A DNA stretch of 64,000 nt from Brienomyrus brachyistius. Its lineage: Eukaryota > Chordata > Actinopteri > Osteoglossiformes > Mormyridae. The position numbers and the translations under genes are program-made. Location: assembly GCF_023856365.1 (NCBI RefSeq), contig NW_026042405.1, forward strand, positions 186,001-250,000, in the 5' to 3' direction. Under the pieces are notes generated by a model, which saw nothing but the letters and a program-made list of their open reading frames with translations, had not been told where the DNA came from and ran no database searches. Of the stretch, positions 12,242 through 22,692 are shown one piece after another (position 1 is the first letter of the stretch; the number at the start of each line of letters is the position of its first letter).

Positions 12242-12456
12242 ATACAGTATCTCACAAAAGTGAGTACACCCCACACATTTTTGTAAATATTTTATTATAT
12301 CTTTTCAAGGGACAACGTTAAAGATATGAAACTCTGATAGAATGTAAAGTAATCAGTGTACAGCTTGTATAATGGTGTAAATTTGATGTCCCCTCAAAAT
12401 AACTCAACACACAGCCATTAATGTCTGAACTGCTGGCAACAAAAGTGAGATTAAAA
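12242..12456 (+). mobile_element. Tc1-like terminal fragment
   Basis: Begins TACAGTATCTCACAAAAGTG followed by AGTACACCCC, the well-known end of a fish Tc1 family, and continues through the typical AACTCAACACACAGCCATTA segment. Only one end is present; no transposase follows. Confidence 0.85.
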
Positions 12457-12950
12457 ATGATTTGTGGCAAGATCGGATCATGTGTGTTGAAGAGTTTCTT
12501 ATGACTGACAAGTAGTTATTTAAAAACATATCTTGAAACAGCAAATTACATTGTTCTTAATGCTTTTAGAAAATGACTCTTTATAATGATCTGTGAATAA
12601 TAATAATTTGCTATGAATGTTTTTCCACTTCAGCTTTCCACAATTATTCTTCCCGATGAGAAAAGCTACGGCACGTTTTTTGATGAAAAAAATAAAGTAG
12701 TTGAGACAATAAGCAACAACAGCTGAAAACATCTCCTAGTCACAGGAAAAACAGAAGCAGGCATGTGGTAAACGAATACAAAAGAGGTACCAAAGCACAG
12801 TTTATCATGTTGGAGATGAGGCGCTTCTGTTCAACATGAGGAAGCGGGGACGGAAAGGAGGAAGAACGGAACCGGATTTTACCGGACCTTATGTCATCCA
12901 GGCAATATGTGGCAAGCTGGTTACACTGTCTAATTCTGAAGGGGCAACTT

Positions 12951-13305
12951 CCATCCATCCATCCATTTTCCAAACCGCTTATCCTATTGGGTCGCGGGGG
13001 GTCCGGAGCCTATCCCGGAATCAATGGGCACGAGGCAGGGAACAACCCAGGATGGGGGGCCAGCCCATCGCAGGGCACACTCACACACCATGCACTCACA
13101 CATGCACACCTATGGGCAATTCAGCAACTCCAATTAGCCTCAGCATGTTTTTGGACTGCGGGGGGAAACCGGAGTACCCGGAGGAAACCCCACGACGACA
13201 TGGGGAGAACATGCAAACTCCGCACACATGTGACCCAGGCGGAGACTCGAACCCGGGTCCCAGAGGTGTGAGGCGACAGTGCTAACCACTGCACCACCAT
13301 GCCGC
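12951..13305 (-). mobile_element. Full-length tRNA-derived SINE with 12-bp TSD
   Basis: Tail at the left, tRNA-like head at the right with B-box complement (GACTCGAACCCGGG). Perfect 12-bp duplications AAGGGGCAACTT at 12939-12950 and 13306-13317. It interrupts the integrase relic, so it is younger than that relic. Confidence 0.92.
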
Positions 13306-13451
13306 AAGGGGCAACTTTAAAGAACAAATACAATGTAAACCACATACAGAAGGAGCCAAACTGATGTCCCAAGTCAGGAATCACACAAGGTGCCAGAAGA
13401 GTATAAGACCAGTAAACCTCCCTCTAGCGCAGAGCTTCTGACAATCGAGAA

Positions 13452-14217
13452 GGATGCTGACAGTTGAAAAAAAACTCATGTCTGTGTGTTATGAAAGAAT
13501 ATCAATAAATGTTTCCGAAAGGGGATGACTCATTTGGTAATTATTTACGGCTTATGTTATGGCTGCCAATTTACAGTCTTTACTGAAGTCTGACTTCTTT
13601 TGAGTCACCTTTAATATAGATTGGACACTCTCTATGCAATGTGCAATACTTACATAGATGGTAAATGTTTACCTGCTTGCACAGATGGATGATTAGGTAA
13701 TTAGTGTAAGTGTGTGTGTGTGTTCAATCGCATGTATGTCCAAGGTCCATAGTAAATAATATACACTGATCAAGAGATGCCCGAAAGTGGATAAAAGAGG
13801 ACATTAGTGGGTGTATCACTTAGTGTAACGCGTGCAGGAAAATGAGCAGGACTGCAAGCCATATAATGACCCTTGTCTAGCTCTTAATACAGTATGCATA
13901 CAGTGATGTATCTACAATGGACAGCTACTATGAGCAGATAGCACAGTACAGGTGCTTATAAGATCTGTATGCTATTTCCATCCATCCATCCATTGTCCAA
14001 ACCGCTTATCCTACTGGGTCGTGGGGGGGTCTGGAGCCTATCCCGGAAGCAATGGGCACGAGGCAGGGAACAACCCAGGATGGGGAGCCAGCCCATCACA
14101 GGGCACACTCACACACACTATTCACTCATACATGCATACCTACGGGCAATTTAGTAACTCCAGTTAGCCTCAGCATATTCTCAGCATATTCTTGGACTGC
14201 GGGAGGAAACCCCACGA
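13452..14217 (+). repeat. Left arm of a 0.77-kb inverted duplication
   Basis: Pairs with the reverse complement of 15328-16094. The outer end starts GGATGCTGACAGTTG and the inner end lies inside a SINE. A few substitutions and short indels separate the arms (for example in the CCCTTGTCTAGC region), so they are similar but not identical. Both arms hold the same SINE at the same place, so the SINE was there before the duplication. The spacer is about 1.1 kb. Confidence 0.9.
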
Positions 14218-14330
14218 CGACATGGGGAGAACATGCAAACTCCACACCCATGTGACCCAGGCAGAGACTCGAACCCGGGTCCCAGAGGTGTGAGGCAACA
14301 GTGCTAACCACTGCACCACCATGCCGCCCC
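13979..14330 (-). mobile_element. tRNA-derived SINE with 14-bp TSD, small internal changes
   Basis: Reverse-oriented SINE with tail at left and head at right. Duplications CTGTATGCTATTTC at 13965-13978 and 14331-14344 are perfect. It carries a short tandem duplication (CAGCATATTCT repeated) and lacks the GGAGTACCCGGA segment of its sisters. Its left part belongs to the inverted duplication. Confidence 0.88.
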
Positions 14331-14344
14331 CTGTATGCTATTTC

Positions 14345-15327
14345 ATTCTATAAAAAGAAACTTACTGTACTGTACAATAAAGTATTTCACCACTGCTTCT
14401 TCCTCAGCTCCCACTGTTTGCTAGCACATGCATCTTTTGATTTCTTAGTGCAATCTGTGCTTTATTTTTTTTTTGTGAAATGTAAGTGCAGTATCTGTTT
14501 ATTAAGTGCTGTGGTTTAATATGTACATTATTATTTCAGTACTGTGTATACTGTCCTTAATGTCTTGCCTCTCTCGTATAACTTGAGATATGCCCAAATT
14601 GACTTGCAACAAGTGGTCCTGGTTCCAAATGCGGAAGGCGATGGATACCTGTATTTTATATGCTGTAGTGTGCTGGGTGTCAGACATTGCAATGCACCTT
14701 GCTTTGATCTTGACCTGTTAGATCAGAGGGAGGTAATCTTATCCAGAAAGGGCCACTGTGTATGATGGTTTTCACTGCAACTCTCTGAACAGCGAACCTA
14801 ACAGTTATCCCAATACCTTGATCTTGCTAGCATATTTAAATGTGTACCTATTCAGGAATAGAGTGGTGAAGGCATTCAGAGGAGGACTGATGATTATCAG
14901 AGGGAACAAAGGGGCTGGGTACTTGTCAGTATCCAGTAGAACCACCAGACTCCTACACTGAATGGTTCTGGATGTGGCACAGACGTTAATCCCTCTGTAT
15001 TAGGGGATCCGTCTCCAGTTTGTACTCTTCTAGTTAATAGGTAGATTATCAGGCAGTTTTTCACCCTAGTCCAGTACTCATTGACAGCCTAATACACCGT
15101 GTTTCAGTTTGTCTTGATAGTCAATACATGTCACAGGATGTACATTACTCTGATAGGCAGGCCCTCTTACATATGATGGAAATTGCAATACCTACTTTTG
15201 AAAGAAAATAGAAAAATTATTTTCCCACGGTCTACTAGCAGCTTTTAGATGTTAATTCTTCATAAAAATAATTTGACTTGATCCAATGTGTTTTTAATAC
15301 AAACAATTACCACACAAAGCTGCTAGT
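14345..15327. other. Spacer of the inverted duplication, no recognised gene
   Basis: Unique-looking sequence between the two arms. Short open frames at 14544-14765 and 14758-14961 have no recognisable domain. Confidence 0.4.
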
Positions 15328-16094
15328 TTCCTCCGGTTTCCCCCCGCAGTCCAAAAACATGCTGAGGCTAATTGGAGTAGCTAAATTTACCGTAGGTGTG
15401 CATGTGTGAGTGAATGGTGTGTGAGTGTGAGCTGTGATGGGCTGGCCCCCCATCCTGGGTTCTTCCCTGCCTCGTGCCCATTGATTCCGGGATAGACTCC
15501 GGACCCCCTGTGACCCAGTAGGATAAGCGGTTTGGACAATGGATGGATGGAAATAGCATACAGATTAAGCACCTGTACTGTGCTATCTGCTTATAGTAGC
15601 TGTCCATTGTAGATACATCACTGTATGCATACTGTATTAAGAGCTAGATAAGGACAGTGGGTCATTATATGGCTTGCAGTCCTGCTCATTTTCCTGCACC
15701 CGTTACACTAAGTGATACACCCACTAATGTCCTCTTTCATCCACTTTCAGGCATCTCTTGATCAGTGTATATTACTTACTATGGACCTTGGACATACATG
15801 CGATTGGACACACACACACACACACACACACACACTTACACTAATTACCTAATCAACCATCTGTGCAAGCAAGTAAACATGTACCATCTATATAAGTATT
15901 GTACATAGCATAGAGAGTGTCCAATCTATATTAAAGGTGACTCGAAAGAAGTCAGACTTTAGTAAAGACTGTAAATTTCTCAGCCATAACATAAGCCGTA
16001 AATAATTACCAAATGAGTCATCCCCTTTCGGAAACATTTATTGATATTCTTTCATAACACACAGACATGAGTTTTTTTTCAACTGTCAGCATCC
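15328..16094 (-). repeat. Right arm of the inverted duplication, with truncated SINE
   Basis: Reverse complement of 13452-14217. The SINE here is on the plus strand at 15328-15549 and is cut at its 5' side by the inner breakpoint (TAGTTTCCTCCGG). The 14-bp SINE target duplication survives at 15550-15563 (GAAATAGCATACAG). A (CA)n tract at 15810-15834 pairs with (TG)n near 13710. The outer end is at CAGCATCC. Confidence 0.9.
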
Positions 16095-16572
16095 GATCCA
16101 AACGGGATTCCCATTTCCTTTCTGTGGGATCCAACAGAACACGGGCTGACCATCAGTCAACATGTCTTCAACCGTGCAGGACAGGACCCAGTCCAGGCCA
16201 AACCTCACGGTGCTGGTGTTAATAAAAAAAATGTAAGGAACATGCAGCTGCAGCTCACACACAAACACAGTCCACAGCATCCAGAAAAAGGTCAGGCCTT
16301 TTTCTTCTTTAGCTGACTCCGCCCAGACCTCGCCCCCTTTCTGGGCGCCTCGCACTATGCCTTTGAACTGGCCCTGCAGCTTGGCCCGTTTCCTGTTTCC
16401 CAATGCAAGTCATAAGATTCACCCGTAAATGATATTTTGAATCGGAACGATATTTATTACTATTGTTTAGATTAAATATATAACGGTTTAATGATTGAAT
16501 ATAACTTGATATTGTTGTTTGTGTTGTTTAGTTTGAGGTTCTAGTTTCTGTCTTTATCCGCTTTCGTTTCAG

Positions 16573-16728
16573 TAGGCAGCTGGTTCATCCCAGGCTCAGG
16601 GTCTCTCTGCTCTTCATCAAACCCACACCCCCAGTTTGGGAGCACCCTCTCCCTCTCCTCCCCCCACGGCTGTGACTGTTACTCCTCCTTGAGGAGTAAC
16701 TGCTCCGCCCCCAGGAGTGCATCACCCA
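16573..16728 (+). CDS. tbxt: brachyury exon equivalent to human exon 6
   Basis: Acceptor TTTCAG ends at 16572; donor CCCA|GTGAGC follows 16728. It reads GSWFIPGSGSLCSSSN, then PHPQFGSTLSLSSPHGCDCY, and ends SASP with one base left over that joins the next exon as threonine (SPT-AYSDSS), matching the family's SPTYSDN boundary. No stop lies inside these limits. Confidence 0.82.
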
Positions 16729-16839
16729 GTGAGCCGCCGCCCTGCCTGTCCCCTCACACAAGCACACACTGAAATCATGGTCCTAAGCTCTCTGTGTGGG
16801 TCACCACGATAGTACAGCACACCGACGATTACCCTCTGA

Positions 16840-17000
16840 CTGAATCAGAATCAGCTTTATTTGGCCAAGTATGTTCACACATATTGGGAATAGTTAGACA
16901 TTTAATCAAAATAATTAAGACAAGACATAAACATACAGTTCTGTTGATATGCGACGCATATAACCTCTGCATTCACAGCACTGCTTCAGTTATCGAAGAG
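16840..17000 (-). mobile_element. LINE 3'-tail fragment
   Basis: Begins TCAGAATCAGCTTTATTTGG followed by CCAAGTATGTTCACACA, a phrase widely met as the reverse complement of a fish LINE 3' end. It lies in the intron between the first two brachyury exons. Confidence 0.5.
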
Positions 17001-17482
17001 CAAATTTCCAAAACTCACTCAGTCCGATAACCTAAAGTAATAAGTCATAATCCTCTTCATACGTTGCAGTAATGGGAATGAAATCTCACTCAGTGTTTAT
17101 GTAATGGAGCAATGGAATTTCGTGAAATTTCCAAAAGTCCACAGAAATATTTAGAAAAACATTCCTGCAGACTGAGTTTTTGATATTTGCTTTTCAATTA
17201 ACACAATTTTCTTCAGTCTGAGGTTTAACAGAATTCAGCCATATGCTGTTCAAAAAAAACTACACAGAACAAAAACAGAATGGACTTTACATCTGTCTGA
17301 AAGGAAAGTTGACACAGGCTGCAGCAGTGAACAAATCAATCAATGTATTAAAGTTAGGCATTAAGTAACTGGAGGCAGTATATACATAACATGATAACAT
17401 GCCTTTTCTGTATTGACCATATTAAGGACGCTGTAACACTGCCCACCACATACCTGCTTCATTTATTGTTTTATACTTGCAG

Positions 17483-17615
17483 CTGCTTATTCAGACAGCT
17501 CGTCTACCTGTCTGTCCATGTTGCCCTCCCATGACAACTGGTCCAGCCTACAGGTGCCGTCCCATTCCGGCATGTTACCCATGAGTCATAGCGGCACCTC
17601 CGGGAGCAGCTCCAG
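17483..17615 (+). CDS. tbxt: brachyury exon equivalent to human exon 7
   Basis: Acceptor ACTTGCAG ends at 17482 and donor TCCAG|GTGAGC follows 17615. It encodes AYSDSSSTCLSMLPSHDNWS, then SLQVPSHSGMLPMSHSG. It starts with two bases and ends with two bases of split codons, both consistent with the neighbouring exons. Confidence 0.85.
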
Positions 17616-17987
17616 GTGAGCCCGTGCCTCCCCTCCCCCACCTGTCCCCATGCTGAGTCTCGGGCCCCCGTCTTCCCTCTTGTTCTCGCCTATACCCACA
17701 TCCTGGCCTGTGTCTGCATCGTCTCACCTCGTTAACAGGACTTTCGCCTTCTTCTGTCCTGATCCATTCAGGCCCATCATTCTGGGACATGCTTTGATTT
17801 ATTTCGCCATAGTTACTCTTTGTTTTCCTTTGTACTTTGCACTCTACAAGTAAAATGAATAAAAAATAGGCATTATTTTGATATTGTTTTAGTACAGTGA
17901 CACTAGTATATTTGTTGTTGTTTCCAGGCAACACTGCATGCTGATTTAACGTCTTTCCTTAATCTCCACCCCATTGCTCACACACAG

Positions 17988-18540
17988 CCAGTATCCCAGT
18001 TTGTGGTCAATGAGCTCCTCCTCACTCACCCCAGTCTCCTAGTCCAGTGGAATGTCCAACAGCTTGGGCTCTCAGTTCCTGCGTGTCATGCCCGGCTCGT
18101 CCGCTCCTCCTGTGTGCCACGCCCCCTGATTACCCACGTGTTTTCTCCCGATTTGTACCCAGCTGTATCTAGTTAATTTGCTCAGTCCTGTGTATTTCAG
18201 TCCGTGTCTTACCTGAGTCCAGTGTCTGTCATTGATGTTTGTATGCGTGAGATGTTTCCCCGTCCGCGCTTCCTAATTAAACTCCCGTTTTTGCCTGTCC
18301 GCTTGCTCCTTGCACGCCTTGCCCGCACGATCGCCTGCCTGCTTGTACCCGATCGTGACACTGCGCAGCTCTACAACTCATTACCCAGGGCTCTCGCACC
18401 CGGCCACAGTGCCCCTCTCAGGCTCCCCGCTGTATGACAGCACTGCCCCATCGGAAGTTCATGAAGCCTCACAGTACGACGCCTCTCCCCACGCGCGCTT
18501 AGCCACCACCGGGACTCCCATCACTCCTCCTTCCCTGTAG
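17988..18540 (+). pseudogene. tbxt: brachyury last exon with stop and LTR insertion
   Basis: Acceptor CACACAG ends at 17987. It reads QYPSLWSMSSSSLTPVS, then TAG (18040-18042), then SSGMSNSLGSQFLR up to the LTR at 18084. After the LTR and the repeated target CTGCG, the frame resumes with STTHYPGLSHP and runs to the natural-looking stop TAG at 18538-18540. The LTR plus duplicated target adds 282 bases, a multiple of three, so the downstream frame is kept, but the LTR itself brings a stop soon after its start. Confidence 0.83.
18084..18360 (+). mobile_element. Solo LTR with perfect 5-bp TSD
   Basis: 277 bp, starting TGTCATGCCCGGCTCG and ending GATCGTGACA, so the ends are short inverted repeats (TGTCA/TGACA). 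CTGCG is duplicated at 18079-18083 and 18361-18365. It is the cleanest member of the LTR family also seen at 8.7, 36.8 and 58.1 kb. A solo LTR is normally the product of LTR-LTR recombination. It interrupts the brachyury last exon. Confidence 0.93.
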
Positions 18541-19834
18541 GGCGGCGCACTTCCATTATTATTACAGTTTCTACTGTCACTCTGTTGCTTTTCCTGGTGC
18601 TGGACTTTTGACAGATAAATACATTATTTGTTGCATTCAGTGACAAAAGATTGGTCTGTTTAACACCCTCAGTCTCCACCCTATGAGCCCCTTGTTGGCG
18701 GCAGAATCAGGAAGATGTCGGAGAAAGCAGAGGTAAAGTGAATAGTCACCTCGACAATAATGTGGAAACCGCTAATGGTGATCATGCCTGTGTGGGTGAA
18801 ATGGATCACCACAGTATAAGCGGATGATGATTATAGACGATTTTTCCCTTTTTCTTTATGTCTGTTTACCATCTAATAGGCATTTTTTTTCTTTGGGATG
18901 CGTCTAGGTCAGATACGACCAAAATATTTTTCTCATTTCAGAAGTGAAAAAAAATATTGCTCTCAGATTCTGTTCAGTTGTAGTTTTTTAAAATAATGTA
19001 CCTTGATTTGTGTTTGTTTAAAATGCCATTACCTGTTGCTTACTGGGCCGCTGAAAATGTCTGGCCCAGCTAAATTTCTTGGTTTAAAAATCTGGCCCAA
19101 CTACTTTCCAGACCTGGACTAGCCCTACTGAATCATACACTAATGTTATTCTGTTATGTGGGCTGTTGTGATAGGGAGATTTGCTGGATGCTGCACGACG
19201 GGTGGTGTCCCTGCTGCAGAATGCCCTGTCTGAAGCAGCACCTAGAGACAGTGAGGGTTGTTGTTATCACCTTAATATTGTATATACGCAATCTGTTATT
19301 TCTTAACTAATATAATTGTAAGGTATTCTTCTAATATATTGTGCACAGCCAACAAAAAAGAGAAAAATGCAAAACCAAAGGAAGGCTTTCTTTTCTCTTA
19401 AAAGTCTTTTTTCTAAACCAACTGAGAGTCAGTTAGAGGGGTGTTCATTATCAGTATTGTTGCTGGCATTTCTGAAAATGTGCCAATTTTAGTCAAGTGG
19501 CTACTTTTCAAATGCAGTCCCTGGCCAAGATGAAGAAAGTTCATGAAGACTACATGATAATATTAAGCACTGACATAACAAACAACATTTTTTACATGCA
19601 AAATATACAGGAAATATACACTGCAACAGGCTAGGATAGACAAATAACCAAATACACTTGCAAGCCTGACCACTTTAGACCCCAGATTAGAAAATTGGTG
19701 AATGAGCATATATTTTTTCCAAGTTTTGTTTTGCTTTCAAGTTCTCACAAATAAAAAAAAAAAAAAGATTTTCCCACTATAGCCAGATCCAGTTTCTGTG
19801 GGGGGCGGGGGGGGGTGACAATTTGTAGTAATAA
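18541..19834. other. Mostly unassigned; two possible small exons
   Basis: ATGTCGGAGAAAGCAGAG followed by GTAAAG (about 18714-18737) could be a first exon (MSEKAE), and about 19178-19250 (GDLLDAARRVVSLLQNALSE, preceded by GATAG) could be a second. Together they resemble the short helical N-terminus of integrase-core or similar fish genes, but no further exon follows on this strand. Weak. Confidence 0.25.
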
Positions 19835-19925
19835 CTATTTCCTGCTGAAAACCACTGGTAAACTATCCACATGTCTCTGAATATCTGTGAGTCCCGAGAC
19901 CTCCATGACAGATAGATATAAGTTG

Positions 19926-20666
19926 CTAGTGTTGATCGGCAGGAAATCTTCTCCAAAGCCCCACCACCACCTCACACCAATCCACCCAGGGTTTACTCCA
20001 AATAAATTTGCTGGTAATACAAACCGGATCAACTTGTGGTTTGTGTCCACGTGTACTAGAGACAAAGGCCCTGGTACATTCTGCGTACAACACAGCCAAG
20101 ACTTGACAACCTTTATATGATGCGCATGGAATCAACCCTATGCATGGAGGCTGCAACTCTTCTCCACCGAACCCTGTAGCCCATTGACTGCAGCCTGCAT
20201 TGACTATCCTGTAGCCTGCATTTGGTAGATCATTCTTGACAGAAGAAACCAAATTGTCAAGTTCCCTAACACAGAGCTCATACTCTTTTATTCTTCTTAA
20301 GATTGTTCTTCTTGAAACACCCATCAGTGTGGCTATGCAAGGCACAGGAAGTTGAGTATGGAGCATTTCTTTCAAACATTGTTCTTCAATCAAAATCTTG
20401 GGTCGTCTATTGGTGGCAGCGACTTCCTGTGTGACACATGGGGCTGGACGTTCCAGATGTGCCCTCACAAGGTCAAAGAGCTCTTGCAAAGCCAGGGTGA
20501 TAGCAGGAGGTACTTCAATGTGATTAGACAGGGCCTGCAGAAGATACAGCTCCTGATGACAAAGGAACTCCAGGTAATCCAAATTTAGTGGAGTCGCGCT
20601 GAATCCTATTTCTATTTTATGCAGAAGACTTTCGAGAAGGTGGTATCTGAGCTGTTCACAGAACAA
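19926..20666 (-). pseudogene. Integrase-core (transposon-derived) gene fossil
   Basis: The N-terminal part reads LEFLCHQELYLLQALSNHIE, then a helix-turn-helix-like stretch LPVCIATLMGVSRRTILRRI (P-V-P-C-I in the sequence), then VSSVKNDLPNAGYRIV. This is the pattern of teleost integrase-core proteins (QxSREQL...LLGVSxxTIxRRM...DFPNCGYRM). After PNAGYR the frame loses homology, and a different frame at about 20000-20070 carries LSLVHVDTNHKLIR, the family's W/HxDxNHKLIRW site that includes the first catalytic Asp. At least one frameshift or deletion therefore lies between. The later catalytic part is absent. Family recognised from memory. Confidence 0.6.
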
Positions 20667-21230
20667 ATTATAGTTAATGAGGTGTCAAGATCTTGTCTCT
20701 GATCCACACACTAGGCCTACCATTCAAAAGTTTTAATTATGAAAATGAAATGTTTTTGTTTTGTGAGGTGCTTGTTCATGTATGATGATGTAGTGGCTGC
20801 TCTGTTTGACCGTGGTAAACCTTTTCACAAACAATATAAGTGAAGAAGTATGACATTAGATCTAAGGACCAGAGTATAATAAAGTTAAATAAAATCCATC
20901 AAAAACACTTACTCAGTGGAGATTCCAATGTAGTAGGCAGACAACTTTATGGCTTTAATAATGAGTGTATTTAGCAGCTACAAGGACAAAAGATATTATA
21001 AACCTCTCCATTTTAATGCTAATTTAATAAACATTAACAGATAGCACTTAAGGTGGTTTCGCCTATAGTCTGCTAACACTAACCCGAGAACTAATATCTG
21101 AGGAGCGTTCTTCCCAGGATTTGAATTTATTAAATTGGCTTTGTGATGTTGTATTAAGAAATTTTATTCACAATGCAATTTACCGTACATTGGCCCATTC
21201 TTTTATATACGGTAAGACGAAGCGGGAAAT
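20667..21230. other. No recognisable gene
   Basis: AT-rich sequence without recognised domains or repeats. Confidence 0.4.
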
Positions 21231-21231
21231 T

Positions 21232-21430
21232 CGAGCGAGCGAGTGCTGTGCAGACGCGAGCGCGTAGAGGGGATGGGTTTTCAGCACTCGAGCACACGCA
21301 CGCGCGTGGTTCGACTTTTGGCCCTAATTTAACGGCGAGCGAGTGAGTGAGTGCTGTGCAATCGCGAGCGCGTAGAGAGCATGGATTTTCTGTTTTTATG
21401 CGCACGACTTTTGGCACTAATTTAACGCCA
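21232..21430. repeat. GC-rich tandem duplication, period about 108 bp
   Basis: GCGAGCGCGTAGAG occurs at 21256 and 21364. Each copy is followed by GGATTTT/GGGTTTT-like sequence and then GACTTTTGGC and TAATTTAACG. The copies are diverged and CpG-rich in an otherwise AT-rich area. Confidence 0.7.
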
Positions 21431-21555
21431 TAGAAATGTGTGTTTAAAAGGGGAGGAGATCGGGTTGCAGCGCTGGTGTGAGCGGTTTCTCCGGGCAGTT
21501 CGCTCGAGGCTAACGTGGCTTTGGGAACGTGGTGTACCCGTCACCCATGCCAGGG

Positions 21556-21680
21556 AAGAAATCAAAACCGAAATGCTAGGAATATGGACTTCATCTTACG
21601 TCAAGCGTTTTCCCCTCCATTGACGCCCATAAAGAAAAGGCTTAAAGTCCATATTCCTAGCATTTCGGTTTTGATTTCTT
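21556..21680. repeat. Perfect 36-bp inverted repeat with 53-bp loop
   Basis: The left arm 21556-21591 (AAGAAATCAAAACCGAAATG...) is the exact reverse complement of 21645-21680. Unlike the surrounding decayed repeats the arms have no mismatch. It could be the whole or core of a small foldback element, or an RNA hairpin. No flanking duplication was found. Confidence 0.9.
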
Positions 21681-22379
21681 GTCAGGTAAGTCTTTATGGC
21701 CAGATACATTCGCGAGAAATTTGGTGATTTGTGGTGACTGTTTTAATACATTAAGTTGCGTTACGCATTTTCACATTAAGCGTTTTAGAATGTCCCGTGG
21801 CAGGTATCCCCTTCTATTGCCCTAGGGAGGGTTGTAACCCTCGTCTGTATATTAATAAAGAATAATCCTTCTATTCCTGTCTCATGTATCTGGACCTCCC
21901 CAGCAATTTAACGAAATTTGGTGGCAGCGGTTACAAGTGAACCCGTTTAAGTTTAGCGCTCATACTTCCGTCCATATGTTTAAGACCCACCTTGGCTGAC
22001 TTAGCTGACATGTCCTGATTTCATAATCTTCAAATTTGTAATCTTTTCTCCTTCATCTAACTCCATGTTTTTAACTTCTTGTCATTTTCTTGCCGTTTGA
22101 CTCATAGAAAATTATCAGACTTAAATGACACGTCAGCCTGTGCAGACAGCGATTTCAATGTTTTAATAAATTGGCCAGCAGGTGGGGGCAGTGCTCAATT
22201 TCATTAATGCCATTCAGAAAACTTTCAGGCTTTATGTCTTAATGAACAGCCTAGAAAAGGACAAAGCATTATATTACTGATGCATACAGCAGATCCCCAA
22301 CTCAGGCTGTGTTGCATATTCTTAACAGTGCTACAGTATGTTCACACAGCCAGTACAAACAAACTTGCAAGATCTAGAC

Positions 22380-22684
22380 CAGGGGTCACCAACCTTTTTA
22401 AAACGGAGAGCTACTTCACGGGTACTGAGCCATACGAAGTTTGATATCAGTTTTAAACGCCCTCCTAAACATGTCTAAACTTCATGCATGATAAACATGT
22501 TTTAAATGCTTTTTTATATTCAATTTCAAATCTATATAAATGCAAATGTGATAGATTAGAAACAGGACAAAATTAAATTTTAGATGATGTTCGCTGGTGA
22601 GTTGTGCTATTTTATAGAACAGGTCCACGGGCAACTCATGTGGTCATTGGGGGCATCCTTGGGGCACCATGTTGGTGACCCCTT
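22380..22684. mobile_element. hAT-type MITE with 8-bp TSD
   Basis: Ends CAGGGGTCACCAACC at left and GTTGGTGACCCCTT at right are inverted repeats typical of hAT elements. The 8-bp target ATCTAGAC is perfectly duplicated at 22372-22379 and 22685-22692, the length hAT transposases produce. 305 bp, no coding content. Confidence 0.92.
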
Positions 22685-22692
22685 ATCTAGAC

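Larger units (their letters stand above)
12015..13360 (+). pseudogene. Retroelement integrase relic, split by Tc1 and SINE pieces
   Basis: The first piece (about 12015-12142) reads TAAYHPQTNGLDEKTN, the end of an integrase core of the LTR-retroelement type (consensus around AYHPQTNG). The second piece (12836-12950, resuming at 13306) reads RKGGRTEPDFTGPYVI and GKLVTLSN, like the GPY/F chromodomain-side module that follows the core. A Tc1-like end and unassigned sequence lie between them, and a SINE sits inside the second piece. The catalytic D,D part is absent. It could derive from a domesticated integrase gene instead, but the gaps make it non-coding. Confidence 0.55.
16573..18540 (+). pseudogene. 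tbxt: brachyury (T-box transcription factor T) 3' exons, broken
   Basis: Three exons with canonical splice sites and matching phases encode the C-terminal transactivation region of brachyury. Diagnostic phrases in order are SNPHPQFGSTLSL, CLSMLPSHDNWSSLQ, SQYPSLWSMS, GSQFLR, SGSPLYD, ASQYDASP and TPITPPSL followed by a stop. They match the vertebrate brachyury C-terminus (known order NPHPQFG, CLSML, HDNWSSL, SQYPSLWS, GSPLY, SQYDA, TP-SPPS). Two lesions are in the last exon: an in-frame TAG at 18040-18042 where family members have glutamine, and a 277-bp solo LTR after GSQFLR. No T-box exon was recognised upstream; an inverted duplication begins 480 bases before the first exon. The protein is normally a nuclear DNA-binding activator of mesoderm and notochord genes. 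This copy could be a decayed duplicate or a gene split by rearrangement or misassembly. Confidence 0.85.

Noticed and set aside
12836..13285. 149-residue frame starting in the integrase relic
   Set aside because: Most of it is translation of the inserted SINE; only the first 38 codons are integrase-related.
17575..17934. Minus-strand 119-residue frame
   Set aside because: It lies opposite a spliced brachyury exon and its intron; no domain seen.
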